Below are positions 13,119 to 24,659 of a stretch of 64,000 nucleotides of DNA, piece by piece. This stretch comes from Artemia franciscana (taxonomy: Eukaryota > Arthropoda > Branchiopoda > Anostraca > Artemiidae). The stretch spans positions 24,505,486 through 24,569,485 of the forward strand of contig NC_088864.1 in the NCBI RefSeq assembly GCF_032884065.1, read 5' to 3'. The position numbers and the translations under genes were made by a program. Within the stretch, counting starts at the first letter, position 1. Each line of letters opens with the position of its first letter. The notes below the pieces were generated by a model. That model searched no databases, had not been told where the DNA came from, and was given only the letters and a program-made list of their open reading frames with translations.

Positions 13119-13653
13119 TACATTCGTTTTTGAATTGGTATATGATGAAATAAATTTTTTGTTTTTTCTTTTTTCTTTTTAGTTTTTTTTTTGGTTTTTA
13201 CCTTTTTTCCGCTTTTTTAGTTTGTTTTCTTTTTTTCTTTTTCATTCAAGTTTTTTTTTGTAGTTCTTACCTTTTTTATTTTTATTTTTATTTTTTTTTA
13301 AGTTTTCTTTTTCCTCCTTTATTTTTCATTTTTTTCCTTTTTTTAGTTTTTTTTCTTTTTCAGTTTTTAGTTTTTTTTTTTAGTTTTTTTTTAGTTTTTC
13401 TATTAGTTTTAGTTTTTTTTTCTTTTTATTTTTTTCTGTAGTTTTTACCTTTTTTAGTTTTTTTTAGTTCTTTAGCTTTTTTAGTTTTTTTTTAGTATTT
13501 TTTTTTTAGTTTTTTTTTCTTCTTTTGTGTTAATACTAAAGCCAAGGTTCGAACCTGGAACCTCTCGGACCTAGAACTTGGAACATAACACTTTACCAAC
13601 TCAGCTACTTCGGCTTGAATACATTCGTTTTTGAATTGGTGTATGATGAAATA
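13119..13653 (-). mobile_element. tRNA-derived SINE-like insertion with 34-bp direct repeats
   Basis: Direct repeats of 34 bp (13119-13152 and 13620-13653, 33 of 34 identical) enclose a T-rich stretch (13153-13530) and a tRNA-like head (13536-13616). Read on the minus strand this is: flank, tRNA-like head, A-rich body, flank. That is the layout of a tRNA-derived SINE. The A-rich body is built from AAAAACTAAAAA-type units. The flanking repeat is longer than usual for a SINE target duplication (commonly 7-20 bp), so another duplication mechanism is possible. Confidence 0.6.
13536..13616 (-). ncRNA. tRNA-like sequence with A and B boxes
   Basis: On the minus strand TAGCTGAGTTGG matches the A-box consensus TRGCNNAGYNGG exactly, and GGTTCGAACCT matches the B-box GGTTCGANNCC at 10 of 11 positions. 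A T-arm (CCAGG-loop-CTTGG) forms. The acceptor stem pairs only in part, and the anticodon arm is not convincing. It is therefore called a tRNA-like pol III promoter unit rather than a tRNA gene. A second copy lies at 20179-20257. Confidence 0.65.
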
Positions 13654-13689
13654 ATTCAGCGTCATATGCGGACAGATAGACAAACAACT

Positions 13690-14170
13690 TTGAGGTCTGA
13701 GAAAATACCTTAAGAGCCTTTAATTTTGGTTTTGCAAATGACGTCATGTACTTTGTTAGTTCATTATACAAGTATTTTTTATGGCATCATATAAGCAATT
13801 TTTAAATAATTTCATGCATAACATAAATAAGATTATCGAGTTTCCAACTCATCACGTATTTTCCCAAAAATGAAAATTTGTGATTGCAGTTACTATAAAT
13901 GAAGATTCTTTGGAATCAACGTCTGAACTATCAAACATGATAAGATGTGGAAATTGACAACCTGGGTCATCAATTGTGACAATAACAATACGGGAAGCTA
14001 AAGCAACGGCAATTGCTAAATTGTCTGAATTAATCAAAATCCAAAAACTTGTCGAAAATGAAAATGAAGAGCAAAGACAAAGGTGGTGAGAAGATACACG
14101 AAAACGACAATTAGAGCGTGTCAAAAGTGAAAATGACAATTTGTAACAATTGATTTTAGAATTCTGGAAG
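13690..14170 (+). pseudogene. Possible Helitron coding remnant
   Basis: The plus strand carries a charged, coiled-coil-like stretch (reading SELIKIQKLVENENEEQRQR near 14020-14085) interrupted by stops. It recalls the charged N-terminal regions of the neighbouring Helitrons and lies just after Helitron-type sequence. No family motif is present, so the call is tentative. It ends about 180 bp before the catalase exon. Confidence 0.3.
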
Positions 14171-14350
14171 CTCTGCACTTGATATCATGATTTAAATATT
14201 TGTAACCATTAAAGAGTTACAAGTCAAATCTTGTATCTAGATTATGCTCTAGTCTTCTTATTCAGTCGGAAATGTTGCTATTTTAAAAGAAACAATAGTG
14301 AGTCACCTAGAATATGAATTTAACGTTCTAGTTTTACGTATTTTTTTTAG

Positions 14351-14503
14351 GTGTGGTCACACGAAGAATTTCCCCTAGTAGAAATTGGAAAGATTACTCT
14401 TGATAAGAACCCAAAGAATTTCTATGCTGAAATTGAACAACTAGTTTTCAATCCAGCAAACTTGCCACCTGGAATTAATCCATCACCAGACAGGATTTTA
14501 CAG
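14351..14503 (+). CDS. Catalase-family gene, internal exon A (51 codons)
   Basis: The exon encodes VWSHEEFPLVEIGK through NFYAEIEQLVFNPANLPPG to SPDRILQ. It aligns without gaps with residues 302-352 of human catalase (VWPHKDYPL...SPDKMLQ). Catalase breaks down hydrogen peroxide in a heme-dependent reaction, usually in peroxisomes, and this segment lies in the core beta-barrel/wrapping region. It starts after a polypyrimidine tract and AG (14349-14350) and ends before GTATG (14504); both boundaries are in phase 0. There is no stop in frame. The preceding exon, which would end in an FDxTK-type sequence, is not in the 14 kb to the left, so it lies outside the window. Confidence 0.9.
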
Positions 14504-14949
14504 GTATGAAACTTGTTCGGTTATTAAGAAACCTCATTTTAAAAAATCTCAGTAAAGAAAAAATTGTGGGCAGTTGAAATATATATTCAAAAAGTGTGGA
14601 AAAAATTAATAGTTATGTCAAGATGTTGCATAAACATGTAAGGAAAGGAATAACACATAACTGAGTCTATCAAAAAGAGGAGCTTTTTTTATCACAGGAT
14701 CAAATGTTATTTTTAGTTAAAGGTAAAATTCAGGTTCTTGAGCCCTGAAGCTGGTGTTTAAGTAGCAAAGGAGAGGTACCTCAGCAAAAAGGATAGAATA
14801 TCTTTAAAACAACAAGTTTTACCTGAATAGGGTCAAAATACCAAATGGCAAAAATACTGAGACAGCTAGTGGGTTTGAAACTATTTACACATCTTGTATA
14901 AGAATTCGTAAAAAACTTAGAATTCTTAGTTCAATAGCATGTAATGTTT

Positions 14950-15660
14950 ATTTAGGAATAAATTTGTTCCAAATAAATGCAGGTGAAGAGGTGTTTCTGG
15001 GTAACGAGTCAATCAAACAGATAGTTTTTCTTACCTTCGTATTACTATTAGTGAAGATGATGGATGCAGCGAATGTGCAAAAAGTAGAATAGCCAAGGTC
15101 AAAGATTTTCTTTCAAAATTGAAAAAAAAAGTTAGGAATAATAGCAAAAAAAGTATGTGAACCAAGATTAGAATTTCGGAAGGTACGATAATTACAACCA
15201 TCAAGCTTGGTTCTGAAACGTGAGCAGTGTGAAACGCAGGGAAAGATTTGTTCAATATTTCTTAAAGGAATCCTCCACAGATAGTTTCAGGTACTGATTT
15301 AACTGACCGCATGTCAAACAAAATGCTGTTTGAAAGGTATGGTTCTATCCTTCTTTCTATGGCTATAATAATAGAAAGATTGAGATAGCTAGGACAGATT
15401 CTATGGATGAGGAATGAAAAATTCTCAAAGATTGTTCTTTTTGGTCATCCATCTGAGGCCAAACGAAAGTCAGGTTGTTTCCGAATGGGATGGGAAGGTC
15501 TTAAGGAAGGGTAAAAAAATAGAGCTTCATGGGAAGGGTAATGAATGAAGCTTTGAATGGATATGGGAGAAGCGTGCTATGTTGGCCTCAGGTGGCTTGA
15601 TGCCACAGTGAGTTGTTAGTAGTAGTTTTAGTAGTAGTTAGTAGTAATAGTTAGTAGTAG
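14950..15660 (+). mobile_element. LINE 3' fragment (endonuclease-reverse transcriptase type), ends in TAG repeats
   Basis: Broken frames give FLGNESI, SFSYLRITISEDDG, KSRIAKVKDFLSKLK, the segment DLTDRMSNKMLFERYGSI, ERLR-LGQILWM and IVLFGHPSEAKRKSGC. This is the C-terminal region of the same LINE family seen at 61.84-63.15 kb and 29.6-30.65 kb. The copy ends in (TAG)n at about 15615-15660. It is 5'-truncated and full of stops. Confidence 0.75.
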
Positions 15661-17140
15661 TCATTTTAGTTCCTAACTTAAGGTATTTTGGTTACATTGT
15701 CGATCAATTTATTTAGTTGAATAATTGAAGTTTATCCGGAAATGTGGCAGTTGCTCCAGGAGCTTTTCTACACAATACCATAACCCTGCAAATTGTTGCT
15801 TAAATTTTTGCAAAAAAAACAAACATTTATAGAAGACATTAACTTATGTTGACATAAAAGCTAGTAAAATTGATCATTGATGGAGTTTACGGATAATACC
15901 TACCTTAGCTATTTGTTTTTCTGTATGAACCTAGAATCTTTAAAAGCCATATAAAGAAAACAAGCTCAAATGTCTATTCAAAAGTCATCTCCCTATATCT
16001 GATAGCCATCGGTTGAAGTTGATCATTTCTGTGAAAAAAAAAAAACAAAATAAAAAAACAGAAAAACACACAACGTCACCTCCAAAGGAAAAAAATTAAA
16101 CGTTACAGTTTTCAAATTTAGAAAGCTATACCTCTGCATTCTGATTTTCAGATATATGGAGTTTGATAGTACAATACTATCAGGACACATTACTTTTTGG
16201 AGGGTTTCTTCACCCAATTAGCCAGAATTATCATATTCCCATACTTTACTAGCTTTTTATAGGCAAGGCCCTGCATGATATTTGCAATCTTTCGATGCAT
16301 AAATTATTTAAAACCTCCTTTGTTAGTGTTCTATTTTACTAGTTGAATAGGGCACAAGAAATCAATATATAATTTTGAAATAACATTTTATGTAATTCCT
16401 CTGATTGTTGCTTTGATGCGATAGCCCCCCCCCCCCGCAGAAAAAACCTCATGAAGATCCTAAGGAGACACCAAATTGGTGATTTTTTGGTTATTATCTC
16501 GAATCTTTCAATGACGTTGGCTGATTTGACAACCCGAATAGGGGAGGGAGGATGAAATTAACAACTTCCTTTACCCATTTGGTTTGGTCAAGCGTATTGT
16601 AGTAACACGCTTAAATCTCTTGCATTCAAAAGTTTTTCATAACAAGAGAGAAGCTGCCGTCTATCATGACCTATTTACACTTTTGGGTCTAACTTATAAT
16701 ATTCCGTATAAATATTCCTGTCAATAAAGGACGTTTAATGTGTCAATTATTGAAGCCTCGGAACGTTCATGTATAAACCCATTCTTTCCAAATTTCTGTT
16801 AGAGATCCCTAAGATTAATATTTTTTTTTCGGTTCGACGGTATTTAACCCATGATCTACCTTCGTTTGAACGAATATATTTTAAAGAAATGTTCAATAGG
16901 GTAATAAATGACCCTCTTGCGGAATAAATTTCAATTTAAAATGGAAGATAACTTTCATATGCGTGTCTGCATAGAAATGACAGGGCGAGGGCATGTAAAC
17001 AAGAAAGAGATTTATATATATAAAAAAGGTCTAATTTCCCCGTTGAAAAAGTAAGCAAATCACCTGTCAATTAATTTTTCGCATATCAAGCCAAAGGAAT
17101 ATTTCTTTTTATTCATTTTTTTAGGGGTAAGAGCCAACAG
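15661..17140. other. Intron sequence without recognised feature
   Basis: AT-rich, with C runs near 16425 and short open frames that lack motifs. I see no repeat relationship in this stretch. Confidence 0.4.
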
Positions 17141-17149
17141 TTGTTGAAA

Positions 17150-17990
17150 CTAGAAGACACTAAAATATATAAGAGTGCTATTATTGATTCCAAATTAAAG
17201 GTTACTATTTATTAGTGTCTACGGCTAATCTAAATTTCAAATTGAGGAACTATCCTTTAGGGAGTTTTGACGTTGGTGGGATCCCTGGTGAGAATTTGAG
17301 AGGAATTTTCCAGGGAAAATCGGATATCGAACTGAAGAGTTTAAAATTTGACAATGTAGAAGATGGATGGAATAATTTTCAAAATTATTCTAAGAAAACA
17401 ATTTTCAAAGCAGAGGAGGGTGTCTTAGGGAGGAAAGTTAGAAACGATATTAGGAATAGTTGCGAAAAAACTTTTAGCTTTGATAGAAAAGAGGAGAGGT
17501 TTTTGAAAGTTTTAGAATGATAGATAGATGAATTAAGGAGGTGTGATATGGATAGAATTACCAAGACATAGAAAAAGGAAACCAGACAATACAAAATATT
17601 TTGTTTGCATGTTAGAGATTGAGGAATGGGGCCTCAATTAGTAACAAGGCAAGTGTTAAAGAGAGATGGGTTGAACATTTTGAGAATGTATTAAACTTTG
17701 ATCAGGCTGTAGGAAATAATATAGAAAAGAATGGAAAAAATTTTGCGAGGAAGAATTAGAATTTATTTTGCGGGGAAGAATTAGAGATTGTGTTAAAAGG
17801 ATTAAAAAGATGACAAACCCTCAGGTGCTGATAGTGCAGTTAATGGGATTTTAAGATATGGTTGTTGTGAAGCTGGAGATAGATTCTTGAAGACAATGAA
17901 CGGAATTTTTTTAAGGGGAGTGCACCCAGTGATTCAGCCTAAAGACAAAAGATCAGAGGTAAAATTAGCATTCCTCAGGATGTTCATTCA
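17150..17990 (+). mobile_element. LINE internal fragment, N-terminal to reverse transcriptase
   Basis: The plus frame from 17215 reads STANLNFKLRNYPLG and ends FSFDRKEERFLKVLE-stop. After that, shifted frames give RDGLNILRMY and then PSGADSAVNGILRYGCCEAGD near 17820-17880. The last phrase matches the K-APGADSVVNE-LKYG region upstream of reverse transcriptase in the family with 3' TAG tails. It is a decayed middle segment, not a gene. Confidence 0.6.
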
Positions 17991-17999
17991 ATGCTAAAC

Positions 18000-19060
18000 A
18001 ATTATGAGAAGTTTCATTGTTTTTAATAGTGACTTAAAAATTCTCATGCATTTTGAATTTCATTTCATAATTCCCGGGAATATCAGACCCCATTTTCGGG
18101 GGAGTTCTTTTCCTCTATCTAAAATTTTACTAATTTTACATGTGTTAACATTAATGATGAGCAACTTTAAGGTTAACACACTTTTCACATTTAGAATCAG
18201 CATGAATAATATATTTTGTTGTTACATATATTATAATCGAATATTTCCTTTTTAGAGTTCGGGTGTCTATTAAAAAGAGCTGCTCTTTATTTACAACTTG
18301 TTACTGAAAGGTGCTTGATCCAAGGCTCCCCTAACTACTGTCCCCAATTTCAATCCCCGTCTTATATATTAAAGTTGAATATTCGATTGACAGTTCTCTG
18401 AGACTGACTATCTTTCCTGAAAAAAAAACACCACTCTGAATGATTACTCGGAAGGGGGGGGGGCAAGTATAAAAAAAATTATAGGGCTATCATTCCACGC
18501 TTTTAAAGACGAGTTCTTCGAACACGCTTTCATAATGACCCTCTCCTGCTCACCTTTTTGCATTTTGGAGCGCTAAACAACACAGAAAAATATTGTCTAT
18601 ACTAAAAGGTGCGCTAGCACCCTGCAGCACCAATATTACAAGTACCAATATTACCAATAATACCAATTGCACCAAGTACAAGCACCAATATCGTGATTAC
18701 CAAATTTTGGTAATAACGGGGGATTGTAGATTAATTTGTACTCCTGACTCAAGCCTTTTTTTATTTTGCCTGATGGCTCAATGAAAGGTGGGAAGTCTGG
18801 GCGCAACAAACCAGTTTTAGGGGTCAACTGAACTCCCCTTATCTACACAAAAACCGAAAGTCCTTCCTTTATGATGGTTGGTGTGCAATTGTATACTTCT
18901 GTGCATAACTTTACCAAATCTCAACTTTACCAAATGTACTAACTTTACCAAATCAACTTAGTTAAATAAAGCATTAAGATAAATGTCTATATGAACTGTT
19001 TATTTTGGATGGACCCCTTCCATCTCTAGGGATGAATGCACCACAGCATGTCATTGCTGC
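18000..19060. other. Intron sequence without recognised gene
   Basis: AT-rich with a cluster of short 'accaatatta' repeats at 18625-18690 and 'aactttaccaaat' repeats at 18908-18955. No coding motif was seen. Confidence 0.4.
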
Positions 19061-19075
19061 CTTTGAATCTAGAAA

Positions 19076-19077
<2 letters not shown>

Positions 19078-19148
<71 letters not shown>
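19078..19148. repeat. (TA)n microsatellite
   Basis: TA tract of about 70 bp that ends exactly at the ACTAG terminus of the Helitron at 19149. Confidence 0.93.
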
Positions 19149-19149
<1 letters not shown>

Positions 19150-20178
19150 CTAGTTGTTGGGGTGGCGCTTCGCGCCACCCCAACACCTAGTTGGTGGGGG
19201 CGCTTCGCCCCCCCCCAAGCCCCCCCCCCCGCGCGCGTAAGTCGTTACGCGCCATATTAGTTAAGTGCCATTGTAGTTGTGTCCCTGTGTCCCACCTGTG
19301 AATATAGATAAAAGAGAAAAGATTTCTCTTTTCGGTATAGATATATATATTTTTAACTACGTAAAACTTGCGAATATACAACATTCTTCGATGTCCCATT
19401 GTCTGTGCATATAAATAGATTGTCAAGTTTACCGACTCTTGAACATGCAACATAAAATTGTCCATGGGAAAAACCATCCGTATTCAGATCTATACCTCAT
19501 TATTCTAATGATTGCCCTTGAGCTTTGTTGATGGTGATTGCTAATCGAACATTCCCTATGTCCCGGTCGTCATTTATATTCCCAGTATCCCGTTCGTCGT
19601 TTGTGTCCCAGTGTCCCAGTCTGTAATTTCTCTTTGAGCGTCCCGTTCGTCATTTATATTCCCTGTGTCCCGGTCGTCTTTTGTGTCCCGGTCTGTAATT
19701 TATCATTGAGTATCTCGGTCGTCATTTATATCTCCCGGTCGTTATTTGTATCTGTGGGGCACGTTATAGTGCCCCAGTCTGTAATTTCTCTTTGATTGTC
19801 CCGGTCGTCATTTTTATTCCCTGTGTCCCGGCTTTTAGTTTTCTTTTTCTCCTTTATTTTTCAGTTTTTTCCTTTTTTAGTTTTTTTCTTTTTCAGTTTT
19901 TAGTTTTTTTTAGTTTTTTAATTTTTTAGTTTTTTACCTTTTTTTTTTAGTTTTTTAGCTTTTTTAGTTTTTTGATTCCTTGTGATTCCTCGGCACGCTT
20001 TCTTTTCTTACTTTCTCTATCAGCAGCAAGTTTTTTGGCATAGACTCTTTGAGCAGATTCCTCGGCTGTTGACATTGTAGGTTCTTCAGTAGGTATTGTA
20101 TTGGTATTGTAGGTATTTTCCTTTTATTTTTTTTGTAGTTTTTACCTTTTTTAGTTTTTTCTTCTTTTGTATTAATGC

Positions 20179-20257
20179 TAAAGCCAAGGTTCAAACCTGG
20201 AGCCTCTCAGACCTAGAACCTGAAACATAACGCTTTACTAACTCAGCTACTTCGGCT
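20179..20257 (-). ncRNA. tRNA-like sequence, second copy
   Basis: This is the same unit as 13536-13616, with A box TAGCTGAGTTAG (one change) and B box GGTTTGAACCT (one further change). It interrupts a copy of the Helitron N-terminal coding sequence after the EEAAQ codons. It is flanked by 39-bp direct repeats of that coding sequence (20051-20089 and 20274-20312, 35 of 39 identical). Confidence 0.6.
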
Positions 20258-20394
20258 TGAATACATTCGTTTTGAGCAGCTTCCTCGGGTGTTGCCATTG
20301 TAGGCTCTTCAGTCATTTTACAATTAAACATTTTTTCCGTCCACGATCTTCTTACAATTAAAAATTTGTCTTTGAACGGTTTTCTTAAATACTT

Positions 20395-20571
20395 TCAGCT
20401 TTCACTTTCTCTTTTAGCAGCAAGTCTGGTTTCGCGTTGCTCTTGTGATTCCTCGGTACGCTTTCTTTTCTTACTTTCTCTATCAGCAGCAAGTTTTTTG
20501 GCATAGATTCTTTGAGCAGATTCCTCGGCTGTTGACATTGTAGGTTCTTCAGTCATTTTACAATTAAACAT
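20395..20571 (-). CDS. Helitron protein N-terminal fragment (58 aa)
   Basis: The ORF starts MFNCKMTEEPTMSTAEESAQ and carries the [24 protein letters not shown] repeat, ending at a stop soon after. The start at 20571 is chosen because the same MFNCKMTEEP start occurs in the plus-strand copy at 9135; an upstream in-frame Met is not conserved. There is no catalytic domain, so it is probably a relic of a deleted Helitron. Confidence 0.55.
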   Translation of the reverse strand: MFNCKMTEEPTMSTAEESAQRIYAKKLAADRESKKRKRTEESQEQRETRLAAKRESES

Positions 20572-20671
20572 TTTTCCGTGAACGAATGTCTTAAATACCT
20601 TTAATGACGTCGTCGTCATAATGACGAAATGACAACCTGATGACATGACGTCACTCGACACACAGACAACT

Positions 20672-20676
<5 letters not shown>

Positions 20677-20764
<88 letters not shown>
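20677..20764. repeat. (TA)n microsatellite
   Basis: TA tract of about 88 bp starting at the 5' end of the minus-strand Helitron. Confidence 0.93.
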
Positions 20765-20765
<1 letters not shown>

Positions 20766-20929
20766 CTATTCAATAATATCGAATTGAATAACTGTCTTAG
20801 AAACAATACTCGATGGCTTTTTGACACCCTTTCGGGCCAAAATTTGCTATTCTGTGCCACAAAATGGCAGAAAATGCCACTTCGCTATGCCAAGATATTT
20901 TTTACTACTTAAAAAGGGCACTAATTTTT

Positions 20930-22790
20930 TAATTTCTGATCGAGTGGACCTTTTTCTGATTTTCTAGGACAATTGATTCACCGTGAACGACCCTGGATAA
21001 AAAAAAACGAACAAAACTTTCATCCTTGATATTTCATTCTTGGAAGAAAAGAAAATTCTACGAACGATTTTATCAGTATTGTCAATTCTTCAGTAGGGTT
21101 CTCTGATATGCTGAATTTGATGGTAAAATCAAACACTTCATAGTAACAAACTGTTATTAAAGAGCGACCCGGCTCAATAGTAACCGAAACTCTAAAAAAT
21201 GGAATTTTGATACCAATAGTTACGTCAATAGAATCATTTTTTTTTACGCTGATTCTAAATACATAAGTTTCATCAAGTTTAGTTTTACCCATCAAATGTT
21301 ACGAGCCTGAAAAATTTACCTTATTTTAAAAAATAGGGGGAAACACCCCTGAAAGTCAAAGTATCTTAACGAAAATCAAACCATCAGATTCAGTGTATCA
21401 GAGAAAACTACTGTAGAAGTTTCAAGCTCCTATCTACAAAATATGGAATTTGAATTTTTTCCCAGAAGACAGATCATGGATGCGTGTTTGTTTGTTTTTT
21501 ATTTTATTTTTCTTTCTTCTTTTCACCAGGGGTGATCGTATCGACCCACTGGTCCTAGAATGTCGCGAGAGGGCTCATTCTAACGGAAATTAAAAGTTCT
21601 AGTGCCCTTTTTAAGTGACCAAAAAATTGGAGGGCACCTAGGCCCCCTCCCATGCTCAATTTTTTCCCAAAGTCACTGTATCGAAATTTTGAGATAGCCA
21701 TTTTGTTCAGCATAGTCGAAAAACCTAATACTTATCTATTTAGGGACGACTTAATCCCCACAGTCCCCGGGGGAGGGGCTGCAAATTACAAACTTTGACC
21801 ATTGTTTACATGTAGTATTGGTTATCAGGACGTGTACAGACGTTTTCAGGGGGGCTTTTTCATGTTAAAGGGGGGTCGAGGAGGGGGTCACGTGAGAAGA
21901 TCTTTCCCATGAAAGGGCCGCAGGATTTTCTAGCATTATTAAAAAAAACAATGAGAAAATAAATACAAAAAAGTTTTTTTAGGTGGAAGTAAGGAGCAGC
22001 ATTATAACCTAAAACGAGCAGAAATTATTATGTATACAAGGGGGTTTGTCTCCTCCACCATACGTCACTCTTTACGCTGAAGTATTTGTTTTTGCAATTT
22101 CAACTATTTATTCTACGGCCTTTGTGATTCAGGGGTCATTCTTAAAGAATTGGGTCCAAATTGAAGCTTTAGTGTAAAGAGCGAGATATTGACGAGGGGG
22201 AGAACCCCCTAAAATACATAATAAAAATATACAAATATAGAATTTCGTTACGTAAGTTCGTTTGTAAGTTATGTATATATATTACTTATAAAATGTTCAT
22301 AAAAAAAAGTTCTAGTTGCCTTTTTAATTAACCAAAAATAGGAGTGTAACTAGGCCTCCGCCCACACTCCTTTTCATTGTTAAAATCGTACGATCAAAAC
22401 TATGAGAAAGCCATTTAGCCAAAAAAAAGCAAATTTCATTTTAATTATTCATGTGAGGTGAGCCAAAATAAAAACATGCATTAATTAAAATACTTTCCGA
22501 AATTAAATAAAAAAGAACAAGTTTTTTAACTGCAAGTAAGAAGCAACATTAAAACTTAAAAGGAACATAAAATATTCCGTGTATGAAAAGGGTCGTCCCC
22601 TCCTCAACGCCTCGCTCTTTACGCTAAAGCTTTTTTGTTGTTTTAAAAAGTAGAGTTGTGAGAAAGAGTCAGACTTTAGCGTAAAGAGTGAGGCGTCGAG
22701 GAGGGGACGACCCCTTTCATTTACGGAATAGTTTCAGTTCGTTTTAAGTTTTAATGTCGCTCCTTACTTGCTGTTAAAAAACTTGTGTTT
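20930..22790 (+). repeat. Hairpin-bearing interspersed repeat, copy 1
   Basis: Diagnostic phrases in order: 'gagcgacccggctcaatagtaac' (21162), 'atcagattcagtgtatcagagaa' (21384), 'ggggtgatcgtatcgaccca' (21530), 'tggagggcacctaggcccc' (21630). It ends in a long palindrome (about 22530-22770). The same order occurs at 31190-32640 and, reversed, at 35690-38480, with a short piece at 60735-60905. No protein-coding content is conserved between copies. It could be a large non-autonomous DNA element. Confidence 0.7.
22530..22770. repeat. Long palindrome (hairpin) at the end of the repeat
   Basis: The left arm near 22586-22627 (gggtcgtcccctcctcaacg, then cctcgctctttacgctaaag) pairs with a right arm near 22674-22720 (ctttagcgtaaagagtgagg, then cgtcgaggaggggacgaccc) with very few mismatches. 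Weaker pairing extends about 50 bp further out. The loop is ~45 bp. Transcripts would form a long double-stranded stem. Confidence 0.8.
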
Positions 22791-23189
22791 TTTATTTAAT
22801 TTCCATTCGGATCACTTACCTTTATGGGGGTGTTTTGGGTTCCCTTTTCAAAAATGGAGTAAATTTATGCAGACTCGAAGCTTTTGGTGGGTAACCTCAA
22901 ACTTAATAGTTTTAAAAGTTCAGAATCACAATAAAAGACCAATTCTATGAGGTTTATGTTATCAAAATTCCTTATTTGTGCTTTTAGTTACTACCGTATC
23001 ACTTCCTACTTACCAGTGCTGCAATAAGTACTCCAAATTTTTACTTAAGTATCAAGTATTAAATACTCATTGTTATTTTACTTAAATATCAAGTAATAAG
23101 TAATTCCCAATTTCTTACTTAAGTATCAAATATCAAGTACTTGCCAAAATTGTACTTAAGTATTACTTCAAGTACTACTTAAAGTATTT

Positions 23190-23193
<4 letters not shown>

Positions 23194-23286
<93 letters not shown>
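23194..23286. repeat. (TA)n microsatellite
   Basis: TA tract of about 93 bp, followed immediately by a hairpin (GGGCTTGATAT / ATATCAAGCCC, 23287-23315). Confidence 0.93.
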
Positions 23287-23288
<2 letters not shown>

Positions 23289-23439
23289 GCTTGATATATT
23301 TCTGATATCAAGCCCATACTACCTTTTTTTAAAGCCATTCTGAAGGCATCTTAGCCCCTTCCCTTGCCTACAATATGTCCCCTGTCATTCCTGTCTTGGA
23401 AATCTTAACCAAGAAGCAGAATTTCCGTTTTATCGTTTT

Positions 23440-24270
23440 TAACCGTTTCCCTTATTCGGCTGGTACATACCCAATGAAGTCCAAGAAAATAATATTAACC
23501 AATTTTCAACACATCGGCTTGAATGGAAAAGACTATCAAAACAATTAAGTGCAGTCAAAAAACTCTTGATTAGATCAGACATATCACATGACAGGATTAA
23601 CACAGTACATGTAGAGTTGAATTTCTGGCCATTAGTTTTCAAACAAATCTGGTACGTTTGAAAAAATACAGGGTTATTCTGAAACATGTGGGACTGATGA
23701 AAAAAAATATTGAAAGTATTTTTTTACCATTGTTTGGCTCGTACACACCCAACAAAGTCCAAAAAATAATCTGAACCAATTTTCAACACAACGGCTTGAA
23801 AGCAAAAGAATTTCAAAAAAATTAAGTGCAGTCAAAAAACTCTTGATTGGATCAGACAGATCACATGACAGGATCAACAAAGTGCACATAGAGTCGAACT
23901 TCTGGTGATTAGTGTTCAGTCAAATCTGGCACGTTTGAAAGAATACAAGGTTATTCTGAAACATATGGGAATGATAACAAAAATATTGAAAATATTGTTT
24001 CCCTTGTTTGGCTGGTAGACACCCAACGAAGCCCAAAAATAATCTCAACCAATTTTCAACACAACGGCTTGAAAGAAAAAGACTATCAAAACAATTAAGT
24101 GCAGTCAAAAATCTTCTGATTGGATCAGACAGATCACATGACAGATTTAATACAGTGCACATAGAGTGGAACTTCTGGCGATTAGTGTTCAGTCAAATCT
24201 GGCACGTTTTAAAAATACAGGGTTATTCTGAAACATGTCGGAATGGTGGAAAAATATTGAAAATAGAAAA
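23440..24270. repeat. Tandem repeat, ~275-bp unit, three copies
   Basis: The phrases 'acccaa.gaagtcca', 'ttttcaacacaacggcttgaa', 'attaagtgcagtcaaaaa' and 'ttattctgaaacatgtgggaatga' recur three times. Anchor positions near 23463, 23741 and 24015 give periods of 278 and 274 bp. Open frames in the units are not conserved. Confidence 0.85.
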
Positions 24271-24659
24271 ATAAACTTTGGATTGGCTTTAAAACGGATA
24301 AAAGGTAATAAAGTAGTTCATTCTCTGATTCAATAAATAAAAACCTTAGCAGCAAAAAAAACTCAGATTTAAAAGTAAGGACTTTTTTAATAAGAGAAAT
24401 CAAAGTTCAATAGTCAAAAATCAACTGATGGCATGTCTCGCCCTCGGCACCTATAAAAGGAAGCTGCCTCAAGTTTTCAAGTTAGATTTCAGACACGCTA
24501 TGAGAATGTATGGCATCTATATCCTTTGGCTGGTTTTCACTCAAGCAAGCCGTATGCCGTGTAGTCAATTCAGATGGTCGGTAAAACTCCCTACAAACGT
24601 ATATTATAAAATCATGGGCCTGCAGCAAGCCCGCTGATTCAGACGCATTCCATACGGCT

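Larger units (their letters stand above)
19149..20676 (-). mobile_element. Non-autonomous Helitron of ~1.5 kb with N-terminal ORF and tRNA-like insert
   Basis: Read on the minus strand from 20676: the 5' end 'aaaataagttgtctgtgtgtcg' abuts a TA tract, followed by TGACGTCA near 20650. The N-terminal ORF (20571-20395) comes next, then a second copy of the ORF start near 20330, into which a tRNA-like unit is inserted (20179-20257). A third partial N-terminal copy (about 20090-19975), an A-rich stretch and the GTCCCGGTCGTC array (19835-19545) follow. The helicase tail lies at about 19480-19355, then the 3' UTR and two GC-rich stems, with CTAGT at 19153-19149. The stem TGTTGGGGTGGCGC is nearly identical to that at 12300-12313. 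Confidence 0.82.

Noticed and set aside
13536..13616. A functional tRNA gene
   Set aside because: A and B boxes are good, but the acceptor and anticodon stems pair poorly, and the unit is repeated inside mobile elements.
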